A stretch of DNA of 26,738 nucleotides from UBA1562 sp041653955 (GTDB lineage Bacteria > Omnitrophota > Gorgyraeia > Gygaellales > Profunditerraquicolaceae): NCBI GenBank assembly GCA_041653955.1, contig JBAZEH010000021.1:1-26738 (forward strand), read 5' to 3'. Position 1 is the stretch's first letter. Every line of letters begins with the position of its first letter. The translations under genes were made by a program, and so were the position numbers. Positions 7,237 through 15,386 of the stretch are shown here, piece by piece. Under the pieces are notes generated by a model. It was not told where the DNA came from and ran no database searches. It saw only the letters and a list, made by a program, of their open reading frames with translations.

Positions 7237-9407
7237 TATTCAGTAGCCTCCGGTATTATATCCTTCTGAAGCCATTCCTCCCTGTCAATAAGTATCCGGC
7301 GCGGCTTGCTGCCTTCAAACGGGCCGACAAGCCCTTCCTGCTCCATCATATCTATGATACGGGCCGCGCGCGTATACCCGAGGCGCAACCGCCTCTGCAA
7401 TATAGATACCGACGCCTGCCCGCTTTCCATTATCATCTTTACCGCCTCATCGTAAAATTCGTCCTTTTCTCCGTTCGTAAGAGACGATCTTTGCTGCTCT
7501 TTCAGTATATCCTCATCATAAACCGGCTCCGCCTGGGATTTGATAAAATCTACTACCCCTTCGATCTCCTTATCGCTCAATAAAGACCCCTGCGCGCGGG
7601 TCAGCTTTGATTCCCCCGGCTTTAAAAACAACATATCCCCCCTGCCCAGCAGCTTATCGGCTCCATTCATATCCAATACCGTGCGCGAATCCACTTTTGA
7701 AGCCACCTTAAAAGATATGCGAGCGGGAAAATTGGCCTTGATGACCCCAGTGATCACGTCTACCGAAGGCCTTTGCGTAGCAAGAATAAGGTGTATGCCT
7801 ACCGCGCGCGAAAGCTGCGCCAGGCGCGTAATAGCGCTCTCTATCTGATCGCGCGCCACAGTCATCAGATCGGCCAGCTCATCTATTATAACAACTATAT
7901 AAGGTATCTTCTCCTGTTTTTTGTTGTATGCCTCAATATTCCTGGCGCCTGCCTTTGCCAGGAGTTTATAGCGTTCCTCCATCTCATTCACTACCCACCC
8001 CAGAGCAACGGATGCCTTCTTGGCATCTGTTACCACAGGGCATAAAAGGTGAGCCAGGCCGTTAAACGGGGCAAGCTCAACCATCTTAGGATCAACCATA
8101 AGCAGCTTCAGGTCATTCGGGGTGGATTTAAAAAGCATTGAGAGGATCAGGCAATTCATACATACTGTTTTCCCGGAGCCGGTTGTGCCGGCGATCAATA
8201 GATGAGGCATCTCTCCTAAATCGGCCATTACAGGCTGTCCGGAGATATCCTTGCCGAGGGCAAGCGTTAACTTAGATTCCGCTTTCAGGAATCCAGGAGA
8301 TGATAATATCTCTTTTAAATAAACAAAACTGCTTTGCATATTAGGGACTTCTACTCCTACCCTTCCCTTGCCGGGTATGGGAGCGACTATCCTTACTGAC
8401 TGCGCCTTCATAGCCAAAGCTATATCATCCCCCAGGACTACGATGCGGTTAAGCTTGACTCCGGGGGCAGGCTCTAATTCATAGCGGGTGATTATGGGGC
8501 CCTGCTCTATATCGGTGACTTTAACGGATATCCCGAAATCATCCAGGGTATCCTCAAGGACGCGCGCGTTTGCCGCGAGGTCCTCCTTTATCTGCCGCGC
8601 CTCAAACGGAGGAGGAGATTCAAGAAGGTCAAGTGACGGAAGATGATAATCGCCGACCTTTAATTCCTGCGGTTTTACCTTCACTGGTTCCGGAGATTCC
8701 TTAGCTTTTATCTGTATCCTTGGATTTGAGGGAGGCTGGGGTTTCACGAAAGAGGTTTCAGTTATCTTCGCTTTTACCAGCGATACCAGGGATTCCTTCG
8801 GTTCTTTCTTTTGCCCGGATACCTGCTTCACCGCCAGGCGCCTGGGTTTTGCCTTGAAATTCAATATGGGATTAAGGATAAACCTGGTTTTATTCGCGAC
8901 ATTGCTGAATAAAGAAGATATTAATATCTCGGTAACCAGCGCCAGCGATAATATAATGAAGGTGATGAATATAATGAACCCGCCCAGCCGGCTGAAATAG
9001 GTGGTGATGAATTTAGAGGTTATGGCGCCTAAAAACCCGGAATAATAAAGCCTGACATATTCGTTCTTTAAATTGAACATCCCGATAAGGGAAGCGATGG
9101 ATAAAAGCAATATCAATATACCGAGGATCCTGGGGATACTTAAATAGGGGGTCTCCTGCTTGAAGAATTTTATTCCTAATAATATTACGAATAAGGGGGC
9201 CAGAAAAGACGCGGGTCTTCCGAATAGCGCTACTATCGCTCCGCCAAGATACGCGCCAAAAAGCCCAAGAAAATTATGCGCCGGATTGGGAGGATAGCCG
9301 AAAAACGGTATTTCGTAGAGGTCAACTTTTATCAAACTGGCCAAAACCATCAGGCCTGCGGCCAGAAGGATAACGCCGCGTACTTCGTTTAGCCTTCGCT
9401 CTTTCAC
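7236..9407 (-). CDS. ftsK: DNA translocase FtsK/SpoIIIE
   Basis: The 723-aa motor pumps chromosomal DNA through the division septum. Four or more hydrophobic helices occupy about 12-28, 45-82, 92-112 and 122-168. A short charged, Pro/Lys-rich linker (180-260) leads to the alpha/beta motor. Walker A is GTTGSGKT (407-414), Walker B is VVIIDELADL (505-514) and ATQRPSVDVITGVIKANFP is the conserved sensor block. The last 70 residues form the gamma winged-helix domain that reads KOPS-like DNA sites (LQRRLRLGYTRAARIID). The linker is short, as in SpoIIIE-like proteins. The start codon is GTG, six bases after the pnp stop; the best Shine-Dalgarno (GAGGA) lies inside the end of pnp. Confidence 0.95.
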   Translation of the reverse strand: MKERRLNEVRGVILLAAGLMVLASLIKVDLYEIPFFGYPPNPAHNFLGLFGAYLGGAIVALFGRPASFLAPLFVILLGIKFFKQETPYLSIPRILGILILLLSIASLIGMFNLKNEYVRLYYSGFLGAITSKFITTYFSRLGGFIIFITFIILSLALVTEILISSLFSNVANKTRFILNPILNFKAKPRRLAVKQVSGQKKEPKESLVSLVKAKITETSFVKPQPPSNPRIQIKAKESPEPVKVKPQELKVGDYHLPSLDLLESPPPFEARQIKEDLAANARVLEDTLDDFGISVKVTDIEQGPIITRYELEPAPGVKLNRIVVLGDDIALAMKAQSVRIVAPIPGKGRVGVEVPNMQSSFVYLKEILSSPGFLKAESKLTLALGKDISGQPVMADLGEMPHLLIAGTTGSGKTVCMNCLILSMLFKSTPNDLKLLMVDPKMVELAPFNGLAHLLCPVVTDAKKASVALGWVVNEMEERYKLLAKAGARNIEAYNKKQEKIPYIVVIIDELADLMTVARDQIESAITRLAQLSRAVGIHLILATQRPSVDVITGVIKANFPARISFKVASKVDSRTVLDMNGADKLLGRGDMLFLKPGESKLTRAQGSLLSDKEIEGVVDFIKSQAEPVYDEDILKEQQRSSLTNGEKDEFYDEAVKMIMESGQASVSILQRRLRLGYTRAARIIDMMEQEGLVGPFEGSKPRRILIDREEWLQKDIIPEATE

Positions 9408-9413
9408 CTTTGA

Positions 9414-11477
9414 TTATTTTTCCTCTGCCTGCTTTTTGCTTAAATTTATCCTGCCTAACTCGTCTATCCCCACCACCTTGACCTTGACCTCATCCCCGAC
9501 CTTGACTACATCCTCTACATTCTTGATGAAAGTAGCAGATAGCTCGGAAACATGCACCAGGCCTTCTTTGCCGGGGGCGATCTCGCAAAAAGCTCCGAAC
9601 GGCATTATACGTTTTACTTTACCGGTATATACGCGGCCGACTTCTACATCATCGGTTATTGCCTTTATCATATCTATCGCTGCCTTGGATTTGGAGGATT
9701 CGTTAGAAGCTATAAGCACGCTGCCGTCATCCTGTATATCTATGCTTGCCCCTGTTGCGGCGATTATCTTTTTAATGGTTTTTCCTCCCGGGCCGATCAG
9801 AGAGCCTATCTTCTCCGGATTCACCTTGATGACCTCTATGCGCGGGGCCTGGGCGGATAATTCTTTCCTCGGGGATGCCAACGCCTCTTTCATTTTGCCA
9901 AGGATGAACTCTCTTGCCTCTTTAGACTGCAGGAGGCATTTATTTAAAAGCTCAAGAGATATACCGTCTATCTTCAAATCCAGTTGTATCGCGGTAATCC
10001 CGGATTTTGTGCCTGCTACCTTAAAATCCATATCCCCAAAATGATCTTCAAGGCCGGTGATATCGGTTAAGATAACCGACTTATCCCCTTCCTTGACCAG
10101 CCCCAGCGCTACGCCGCCTACCGCGTCCTTTATGGGAACGCCGGCGTCCATCAATGAGAGGGTAGCAGCGCATACGGTAGCCATGCTGGAAGAACCATTA
10201 GACTCAAGGATCTCAGAAACTACCCTTATAGTATAAGGAAAAGCATCTTTTGAAGGCATCACCGCCAGAAGCGATTTCTCAGCTAACGCGCCATGGCCTA
10301 TCTCTCTGCGTCCCGGGCCGCGCAAGGGCTTGGTCTCCCCTACGCTAAAAGGAGGGAATGTGTAATGCAACATAAATGTCTTGTTCCTTTCCCCTTCCAG
10401 CGCCTCAATAAGCTGTTCATCTTCTCCGGTTCCCAGGGTAGTAACAGCCAGGCTCTGCGTCTGTCCGCGCGTAAACAGGCTTGAACCATGGGTACGGGGC
10501 AATACAGGGACATCGCAGGTGATCTCGCGAATATCCTTGAAACCGCGCCCGTCTATACGCGTATTTTCATTTAATATCTTATTACGCACCTGTTTCTTCT
10601 CTACTTCAACCAGCGCGGCCTTGATATCTTCGGCTAAATATCCGTCAGGAGTAAGTTTTGATTCCAGGTCTTTGGATAACAGGCCAACTTCTTCCTCGCG
10701 TTCTTCTTTCTTGCTTAACTTATATACTTCCTTTAATTTACCGCCGGATAACTCTTCTACTTTAGACTGCAGGGCAGGATCTATCTTCTTGCATTCAACA
10801 GTTGCTTTGGGTTTTCCGTATTTTTTGGCGAATTCACCCTGTATCTCAATGATAGCCTTGAGGTCTCCCGAACAGAATTTTAACGCTTCCATGACATCCT
10901 GTTCGGATATCTCCTTGGATTTGGCCTCCAGCATAACTATGCCTTTATTATTAGCTACCGCGACTATATCAAGGTCTGATTTTTCCAGCTGCTCGTACGT
11001 AGGATTAAGGATAAACTGGTTATCAACGCGCCCTACCCGGCAGCACGCCAGGGGCCCGTTAAAAGGTATGTCTGATATAGATAAAGCCGTTGATGCTCCG
11101 ATAACCGCCAGGATATCGGGGTCATTTTCTCCATCACTGGAAAGAACGATCGCTATCACCTGGACATCATTCAGGAACCCATCAGGGAACAGCGGGCGTA
11201 TAGGCCGGTCGATAAGGCGGGCGGTCAATATCTCGCTTTCCGAGGGCCTGCCTTCTCTTTTAAAGAACCCCCCCGGGATCTTGCCTGCGGCATAGGTCTT
11301 CTCCTGGTACTCTACGGTAAGAGGAAAAAAACCCTGCCCCTCCCTGACCTCTTTAGACATACAGGCGGTAACCAGCACCACGGTGCCGCCATATTGGACG
11401 ACAACGGAACCATTAGCCTGTTTAGCCATCTTTCCGGTCTCGAGAACTAACTCGTTATTGCCGAATTTTGTTTTCAT
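9414..11477 (-). CDS. pnp: Polyribonucleotide nucleotidyltransferase (PNPase)
   Basis: The 687-aa enzyme degrades RNA 3' to 5' by phosphorolysis, as a trimer. The order is: first RNase PH domain (about 10-140), an all-helical linker, second RNase PH domain (about 315-460, with FSVGETKPLRGPGRREIGHG and the metal-binding DHFGDMDFKVAGT segment), KH domain (about 548-608, with IGSLIGPGGKTIKKI) and S1 domain (about 615-685, with GKVKRIMPFGAFCEI). Length and order are those of full bacterial PNPase. It follows rpsO by 53 nt, the classical rpsO-pnp arrangement. AAGGA lies about nine bases before the ATG. No RNase III-type processing hairpin is obvious in the gap. Confidence 0.97.
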   Translation of the reverse strand: MKTKFGNNELVLETGKMAKQANGSVVVQYGGTVVLVTACMSKEVREGQGFFPLTVEYQEKTYAAGKIPGGFFKREGRPSESEILTARLIDRPIRPLFPDGFLNDVQVIAIVLSSDGENDPDILAVIGASTALSISDIPFNGPLACCRVGRVDNQFILNPTYEQLEKSDLDIVAVANNKGIVMLEAKSKEISEQDVMEALKFCSGDLKAIIEIQGEFAKKYGKPKATVECKKIDPALQSKVEELSGGKLKEVYKLSKKEEREEEVGLLSKDLESKLTPDGYLAEDIKAALVEVEKKQVRNKILNENTRIDGRGFKDIREITCDVPVLPRTHGSSLFTRGQTQSLAVTTLGTGEDEQLIEALEGERNKTFMLHYTFPPFSVGETKPLRGPGRREIGHGALAEKSLLAVMPSKDAFPYTIRVVSEILESNGSSSMATVCAATLSLMDAGVPIKDAVGGVALGLVKEGDKSVILTDITGLEDHFGDMDFKVAGTKSGITAIQLDLKIDGISLELLNKCLLQSKEAREFILGKMKEALASPRKELSAQAPRIEVIKVNPEKIGSLIGPGGKTIKKIIAATGASIDIQDDGSVLIASNESSKSKAAIDMIKAITDDVEVGRVYTGKVKRIMPFGAFCEIAPGKEGLVHVSELSATFIKNVEDVVKVGDEVKVKVVGIDELGRINLSKKQAEEK

Positions 11478-11530
11478 CAGATTATCCTTCGCACTTTTAT
11501 TACGTTATTAGGGACAATAAGAAGCCGGGC

Positions 11531-11800
11531 TTACTTTCTCAAGTTAAGCTTTTCTATCACTTCTTCGTATTTCTTTACATCCCTATCCTTGAGATAATTG
11601 AGGAGCCTGCGGCGCCTCCCTACCAACATGAGTAGGCCGCGGCGAGAATGGAAATCCTTCTTGTGGTCCTTGAAATGGCCTGAAAGATTGTTGATCCTCT
11701 CTGTTAATATCGCTACCTGCACCTCAGCTGAACCGGTATCTCTTGAATGGACCTTGAAACTGTCGATAATCTCTTTCTTTTTTTCTTTAAGCAAAACCAA
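11531..11800 (-). CDS. rpsO: 30S ribosomal protein S15 (TTG start)
   Basis: The 89-aa protein matches S15 over its whole length, including KKKEIIDSFKVHSRDTGSAE, the ERINNLSGHFKDHKKDFHSRRGLLMLVGRRRRLLNYL core and the C-terminal helix. S15 binds 16S rRNA early in 30S assembly. The start codon is TTG (complement of CAA at 11798-11800): no in-frame ATG exists near it, and a very strong Shine-Dalgarno, AGGAGGAGGTGA, sits about six bases upstream. The gene begins the long rpsO-pnp-ftsK-rodZ-rimO-pgsA-pgpA transcript from its own promoter with a leader of about 28 nt. Confidence 0.97.
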   Translation of the reverse strand: MVLLKEKKKEIIDSFKVHSRDTGSAEVQVAILTERINNLSGHFKDHKKDFHSRRGLLMLVGRRRRLLNYLKDRDVKKYEEVIEKLNLRK

Positions 11801-11834
11801 ACTGATTCACCTCCTCCTGTAATTATTTTGAAGT

Positions 11835-11863
11835 ATTATAACTTACTTTATAATACAAGTCAA
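11835..11863 (-). promoter_or_regulatory. Promoter of the rpsO-pnp-ftsK operon
   Basis: On the minus strand there is TTGACT (11863-11858), a 17-bp spacer and a perfect TATAAT (11840-11835). The surroundings are very AT-rich. The predicted start near 11828 leaves a leader of about 28 nt with the strong ribosome binding site. Confidence 0.85.
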
Positions 11864-11881
11864 TATAATATGATATTAATT

Positions 11882-12082
11882 TTATTTCGCGGATTTCAGC
11901 TTTTCCCAGACAAAAATAATGAATTTCCCCAGCAGCCAGATCGCCAATACCACAAAAATTAACCCCACTACGACCCTCAGGAAAAATCCGAGCACTATGA
12001 GCAACGGGAAAAGCAACACGCCAAGGCCTGAAAGCAATGCCGCGGCCATAATAAATATCAACCCCACTAAAAATGCCTTCAT
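11882..12082 (-). CDS. Small two-helix membrane protein of unknown function
   Basis: From the ATG at 12082 the protein has 66 residues. The ORF could extend to a GTG at 12127, but GGAGG at 12096-12092 is placed well for the ATG. Nearly the whole chain is hydrophobic: two segments, about 2-28 (KAFLVGLIFIMAAALL then GLGVLLFPLLIV) and about 32-54, separated by FFLRV, with a basic C-terminal tail (EKLKSAK). I do not recognise a family; the composition resembles small phage-shock or PspC-like membrane peptides, but nothing specific supports that. It begins 41 nt after the helicase-nuclease stop and ends 18 nt before the rpsO -35 box, so it is probably the last gene of the helicase transcript. Confidence 0.7.
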   Translation of the reverse strand: MKAFLVGLIFIMAAALLSGLGVLLFPLLIVLGFFLRVVVGLIFVVLAIWLLGKFIIFVWEKLKSAK

Positions 12083-12123
12083 AACTTGATACCTCCTCTC
12101 TCTATGCGCCTTACGGCACAGGG

Positions 12124-15033
12124 TCACCTGGAAGCCGCGTAAGGACAGATCTGGTTATAAGCGCAATACGTGCAGGCCATATAAGCTGGTGTAGCGGAAA
12201 AATGCCTGTTACGTATGCCTCCGGAGACCTCCTCTATCTTATCCTCTACCTTCAAAAGGTCGCTATCCTGTATCTGATATGACCCTGTTATCCCGGATTC
12301 CAGAAAATACAACTTAACGGCCTTTGGGAGTCCGCCAAAGATATTCCTATAGGCGAGGGCGTAAAGGGCAAGCTGCATGCTATCTTTGGTACGCTTATCC
12401 GCCTCTTTTTGGGCCTTGATCTCGGAGGTTTTAAAATCCATAATCACGGCTTTCCCTTCTTCCATATCCACCCTGTCAAAGCGGCCGGTGATCTTATTGC
12501 CTTTAAGTATGAATGAAAACTCTTTTTCTATGTATGCCGGATTTGAATCCAGCCTCTCTTCATCATTAAAGAACCTTATCAGCGCCTGCTGCCCGATACG
12601 GGATCGCTCCTCCTGGTGCTTTTCATCCAGGAACCCCTGCGGGTCAAAGCTATCGCTGAAGGCGTTCAGTAGCCCCGAAAGCGCCATCTTCTTGCCGGAC
12701 ATCTTGAATTGGAAATATTTGGTAACGGCTTCATGCATCGCCCTGCCGTATATGACCGTATGGTGCTCCATTATCGGTACGCGCAGTATATTCACATATT
12801 TATACTTTAACGGGCAGGTCAGGTAATCATCTATATGGTAGTAGCTCAACGATATGAGTTTATTTTCGGAGACAGCAGAGGCCTTGGGGGCTGAAGATCC
12901 TTTCTTCGAAGCAAAGCGTTCTATCGCCTCAATGGCGCTGGCTTTCTTCTTCTCCGGTTTTTTAATCTCCTTCCCCTGGGCTTCCATAACAAACTGGCTG
13001 ATACGCCTTAAGCGGCTCCCGCCATAATCGGAAGCGCTGGTAAAATATAACTCTTCTTTGGCGCGCGTCATGCCTACATAAAAGAGGCGGCGCTCCTCCT
13101 GGATATGAAAATCCCCTCCCGGCAAAACCTCTTTTATCAGTCGATCCGGCAATTCTATCTGCTGCCTGCGGCGAGGCCATGGGAAACGCCCATCCACAAG
13201 GCCCACCAGAAAAACCACCCTGAATTCCAGTCCTTTGGCCTTATGAATAGTAAGGATATTCACCGCGTCGCAATCAATATCCGCCTCTACCGTCGGCGGG
13301 TCATCCCCGGCATCTATAAGCAGGTTAAGGTAATTTACAAAGCTTATAACGCGGTCCTCACGCGCGACCAGTTCAAAATCCCGCACGATATTAAAGAACT
13401 TAGCGAGATTCTGTATCTTCATCTCATTCTCTGAAGTCGCTTCTTTTGTCAGATTTTTCAGGAAACCGGTCTCGGTCAAGAAACTATACAATAGGCGCCC
13501 GGTTGTCTCATCGCGTGAGATCTTAAGGAACTTTTTCAGATCCGCAAGGATCTTGTCCACCTTCTCCCTTGTCTTTTCGCCTAGATCTTTTAACTCCGGT
13601 ATGGCGCTTAATCCCTCAAATACCAGGTATAACGGTTTATTCCTGCGTTTGGCGTAATGCGAGCATAACCCGAGTTCAGCAAGATCTAACTCATAAACCT
13701 GAGAGCTGGCCAGATAATAGAGGCTGAGTGAATCAGAAGGGTTAGCCGCCACGCGCAGGAAGTTTATGCATAACTTTACTTCTTCCCGGGAATACAACCC
13801 CTGGTTACCGCTGAACTGCCAGGGGATATCCTGCATATTCAATGCCTGCAGGAAACTTTGGGCGTCAGAGTTAGAGCGCACCAGGATCGCGAAATCGCGG
13901 TATTTGAAACCTCCCGATCCCGCCTTATCTTTTATTATTCCTGCCACACTATCGGCTTCAGTAGAATTAGTGTCAAAATGCAGGTGCTCAACCGGTTTAC
14001 CCTCTTTGCCCGCTGCGATAAGACGCTTATCTATATTCGCCTTGACTTCAAAGCGTTCGGGATTATTGTTTTGTATAAGGCGGTAGGCGCTATCCAGTAT
14101 AACCTGCGAAGAGCGGTAATTACGCACAATATTCACCTGCCTGGCCTTCGGAAAATCATTTATGAAATTCAAAAGATTGGAATACGCCGCGCCGCGGAAG
14201 CGGTAAATACATTGGTCATCATCTCCGGTAACCGTAATATTGCTCGCCTCTCCAGCCAATAACCTTGCCAGCTGATATTGGGCAAAATTCGTATCCTGGA
14301 ATTCATCTACCAGTATATATTTGAACTGTTCGCGGTATTTTCTTAATACCAGCGGATGCTCCCTTAAAAGCTTAAGCGCCAGGTAAAACTGGTTACCGAA
14401 ATCCACAAGGCCCTCCCTGGCAAGCAGCTCCTGATAACGGCTATAGGCGCGCGCTACCTCCATCTGTTGCCTGGCCTCTTCTTTTAACGCCGGGTCTGCT
14501 TTCCCGGACTCTGCCTCCGCTATCAGCCCCTCGGCGTACCTGAGGTACTCTTCAGGTGAAAGGTCCTCATCTTTAGCGCGGCTGAATAATGATATCAACG
14601 CCTCGATAAAACGGGTAGGATCGGCTAATGGCCTGTAATAAGAAAGGTCAAATTCAAACAGGTGTTCACGGAAAAATACAGCTGCTTCGGGGCGCGTTAA
14701 AACCTTAAAGTCAGGGTCTAACCCCGCTACCAGGGCGTTTTCGCGCAGCAGCCTGTCCCCGAAAGCGTGGAAGGTGGATATCCATATATCCGTATAACCG
14801 TAGGGGACCATTATATCCACGCGCTCCTGCATCTCCTTTGCCGCTTTATCGGTAAAGGTGAGCGCGAGTATCTCCCCTGTTTTCGCCAGGCCTTCGGATA
14901 TAAGCCAGGAGATCCTGCGGGTAATAACAGTGGTTTTGCCTGTGCCGGCGCCGGCAATAATAAGCAGAGGCCCGTCTTTATGCGTTACGGCCTCCAATTG
15001 CTCCTTATTCAATCCTTCCAATATCTTATCCAT
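12124..15033 (-). CDS. UvrD/PcrA-type superfamily 1 helicase fused to a Fe-S PD-(D/E)XK nuclease
   Basis: From the ATG at 15033 the protein has 969 residues (an in-frame GTG at 15075 would add 14). The N-terminal two thirds is a UvrD helicase: GAGTGKTT (28-35), LVDEFQDTN, GDDDQCIYRFRGA, LTIHKAKGLEFRVVFL and ERRLFYVGMTRAKEELY. After an alanine/lysine linker comes a RecB/AddB/Cas4-like nuclease. It has GRFDRVD and then D866-F-K868 of the PD-(D/E)XK site, framed by four cysteines, C740 and the C-terminal C954, C957 and C963, in the pattern that binds a 4Fe-4S cluster in AddB and Cas4. The helicase and nuclease are therefore probably both active, suggesting double-strand-break end processing. No AddB, RecC or Adn partner lies next to it. 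Confidence 0.93.
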   Translation of the reverse strand: MDKILEGLNKEQLEAVTHKDGPLLIIAGAGTGKTTVITRRISWLISEGLAKTGEILALTFTDKAAKEMQERVDIMVPYGYTDIWISTFHAFGDRLLRENALVAGLDPDFKVLTRPEAAVFFREHLFEFDLSYYRPLADPTRFIEALISLFSRAKDEDLSPEEYLRYAEGLIAEAESGKADPALKEEARQQMEVARAYSRYQELLAREGLVDFGNQFYLALKLLREHPLVLRKYREQFKYILVDEFQDTNFAQYQLARLLAGEASNITVTGDDDQCIYRFRGAAYSNLLNFINDFPKARQVNIVRNYRSSQVILDSAYRLIQNNNPERFEVKANIDKRLIAAGKEGKPVEHLHFDTNSTEADSVAGIIKDKAGSGGFKYRDFAILVRSNSDAQSFLQALNMQDIPWQFSGNQGLYSREEVKLCINFLRVAANPSDSLSLYYLASSQVYELDLAELGLCSHYAKRRNKPLYLVFEGLSAIPELKDLGEKTREKVDKILADLKKFLKISRDETTGRLLYSFLTETGFLKNLTKEATSENEMKIQNLAKFFNIVRDFELVAREDRVISFVNYLNLLIDAGDDPPTVEADIDCDAVNILTIHKAKGLEFRVVFLVGLVDGRFPWPRRRQQIELPDRLIKEVLPGGDFHIQEERRLFYVGMTRAKEELYFTSASDYGGSRLRRISQFVMEAQGKEIKKPEKKKASAIEAIERFASKKGSSAPKASAVSENKLISLSYYHIDDYLTCPLKYKYVNILRVPIMEHHTVIYGRAMHEAVTKYFQFKMSGKKMALSGLLNAFSDSFDPQGFLDEKHQEERSRIGQQALIRFFNDEERLDSNPAYIEKEFSFILKGNKITGRFDRVDMEEGKAVIMDFKTSEIKAQKEADKRTKDSMQLALYALAYRNIFGGLPKAVKLYFLESGITGSYQIQDSDLLKVEDKIEEVSGGIRNRHFSATPAYMACTYCAYNQICPYAASR

Positions 15034-15096
15034 ACCTAAATAAATAGTGTAAAGCGGCGCTGGAGAAAAATACACAAACCAGACCGCTTTATATTT

Positions 15097-15124
15097 ATTA
15101 TACTTGACAAGGGGCTATTTTCAA
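15097..15124 (-). promoter_or_regulatory. Promoter of the helicase-nuclease gene
   Basis: On the minus strand there is TTGAAA (15124-15119), a 16-bp spacer and a perfect TATAAT (15102-15097). The predicted start is near 15090, about 57 nt before the ATG. It overlaps the divergent rpmB promoter. Confidence 0.65.
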
Positions 15125-15131
15125 GTATACT
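15104..15131 (+). promoter_or_regulatory. Promoter of rpmB
   Basis: On the plus strand there is a perfect TTGACA (15104-15109), a 16-bp spacer and TATACT (15126-15131). The predicted start near 15138 leaves a leader of about 19 nt that contains the ribosome binding site. Confidence 0.8.
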
Positions 15132-15156
15132 TTAATCTTTACACAGGAGAATAACT

Positions 15157-15384
15157 ATGCTGAAACAATGCGCTATATGCGGAAAATCTAAAGGGGCAGG
15201 AAAAAGCGTTGTGCGAAAGGGTATGGCCAAGCAAAAAGGCGGTACAGGCAGCAAGATAGCCCGCTCCACCGCGAGGACATTCCATCCCAACCTTCAAAAG
15301 ATCCGTATCATTATCAACGGACGCCTGCAAAAAGCGTACGTGTGCACCAAATGCATCAAAAAGGGCGTGGCTAAGAAGCTTTGA
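15157..15384 (+). CDS. rpmB: 50S ribosomal protein L28 (zinc-ribbon form)
   Basis: The 75-aa protein matches L28: it opens with LKQCAICGKSKGAGKSV, has RTFHPNLQKIRIIINGR in the middle and ends with a lysine-rich tail. Two CxxC pairs (C5/C8 and C62/C65) give the zinc-binding C+ form of L28. AGGAG lies about seven bases before the ATG. It is the only plus-strand gene in this half of the window, has its own promoter, and ends two bases before the recJ stop codon. There is no terminator between these two converging genes. Confidence 0.96.
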   Translation: MLKQCAICGKSKGAGKSVVRKGMAKQKGGTGSKIARSTARTFHPNLQKIRIIINGRLQKAYVCTKCIKKGVAKKL

Positions 15385-15386
15385 CC

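Noticed and set aside
10381..11295. A 304-codon open frame antisense to pnp
   Set aside because: It lies wholly within pnp, is rich in Ser/Arg/Ile/Leu as expected from reading the complement of a coding frame, has no recognisable domain and no ribosome binding site. pnp itself is certain.
12083..12127. Longer start (GTG) for the small membrane protein
   Set aside because: It would add 15 polar, basic residues and bury the good GGAGG ribosome binding site inside the gene.
13766..14262. Overlapping antisense frames of 106 and 134 codons within the helicase gene
   Set aside because: Two different frames are open over the same stretch, which shows the effect comes from codon bias of the helicase gene.
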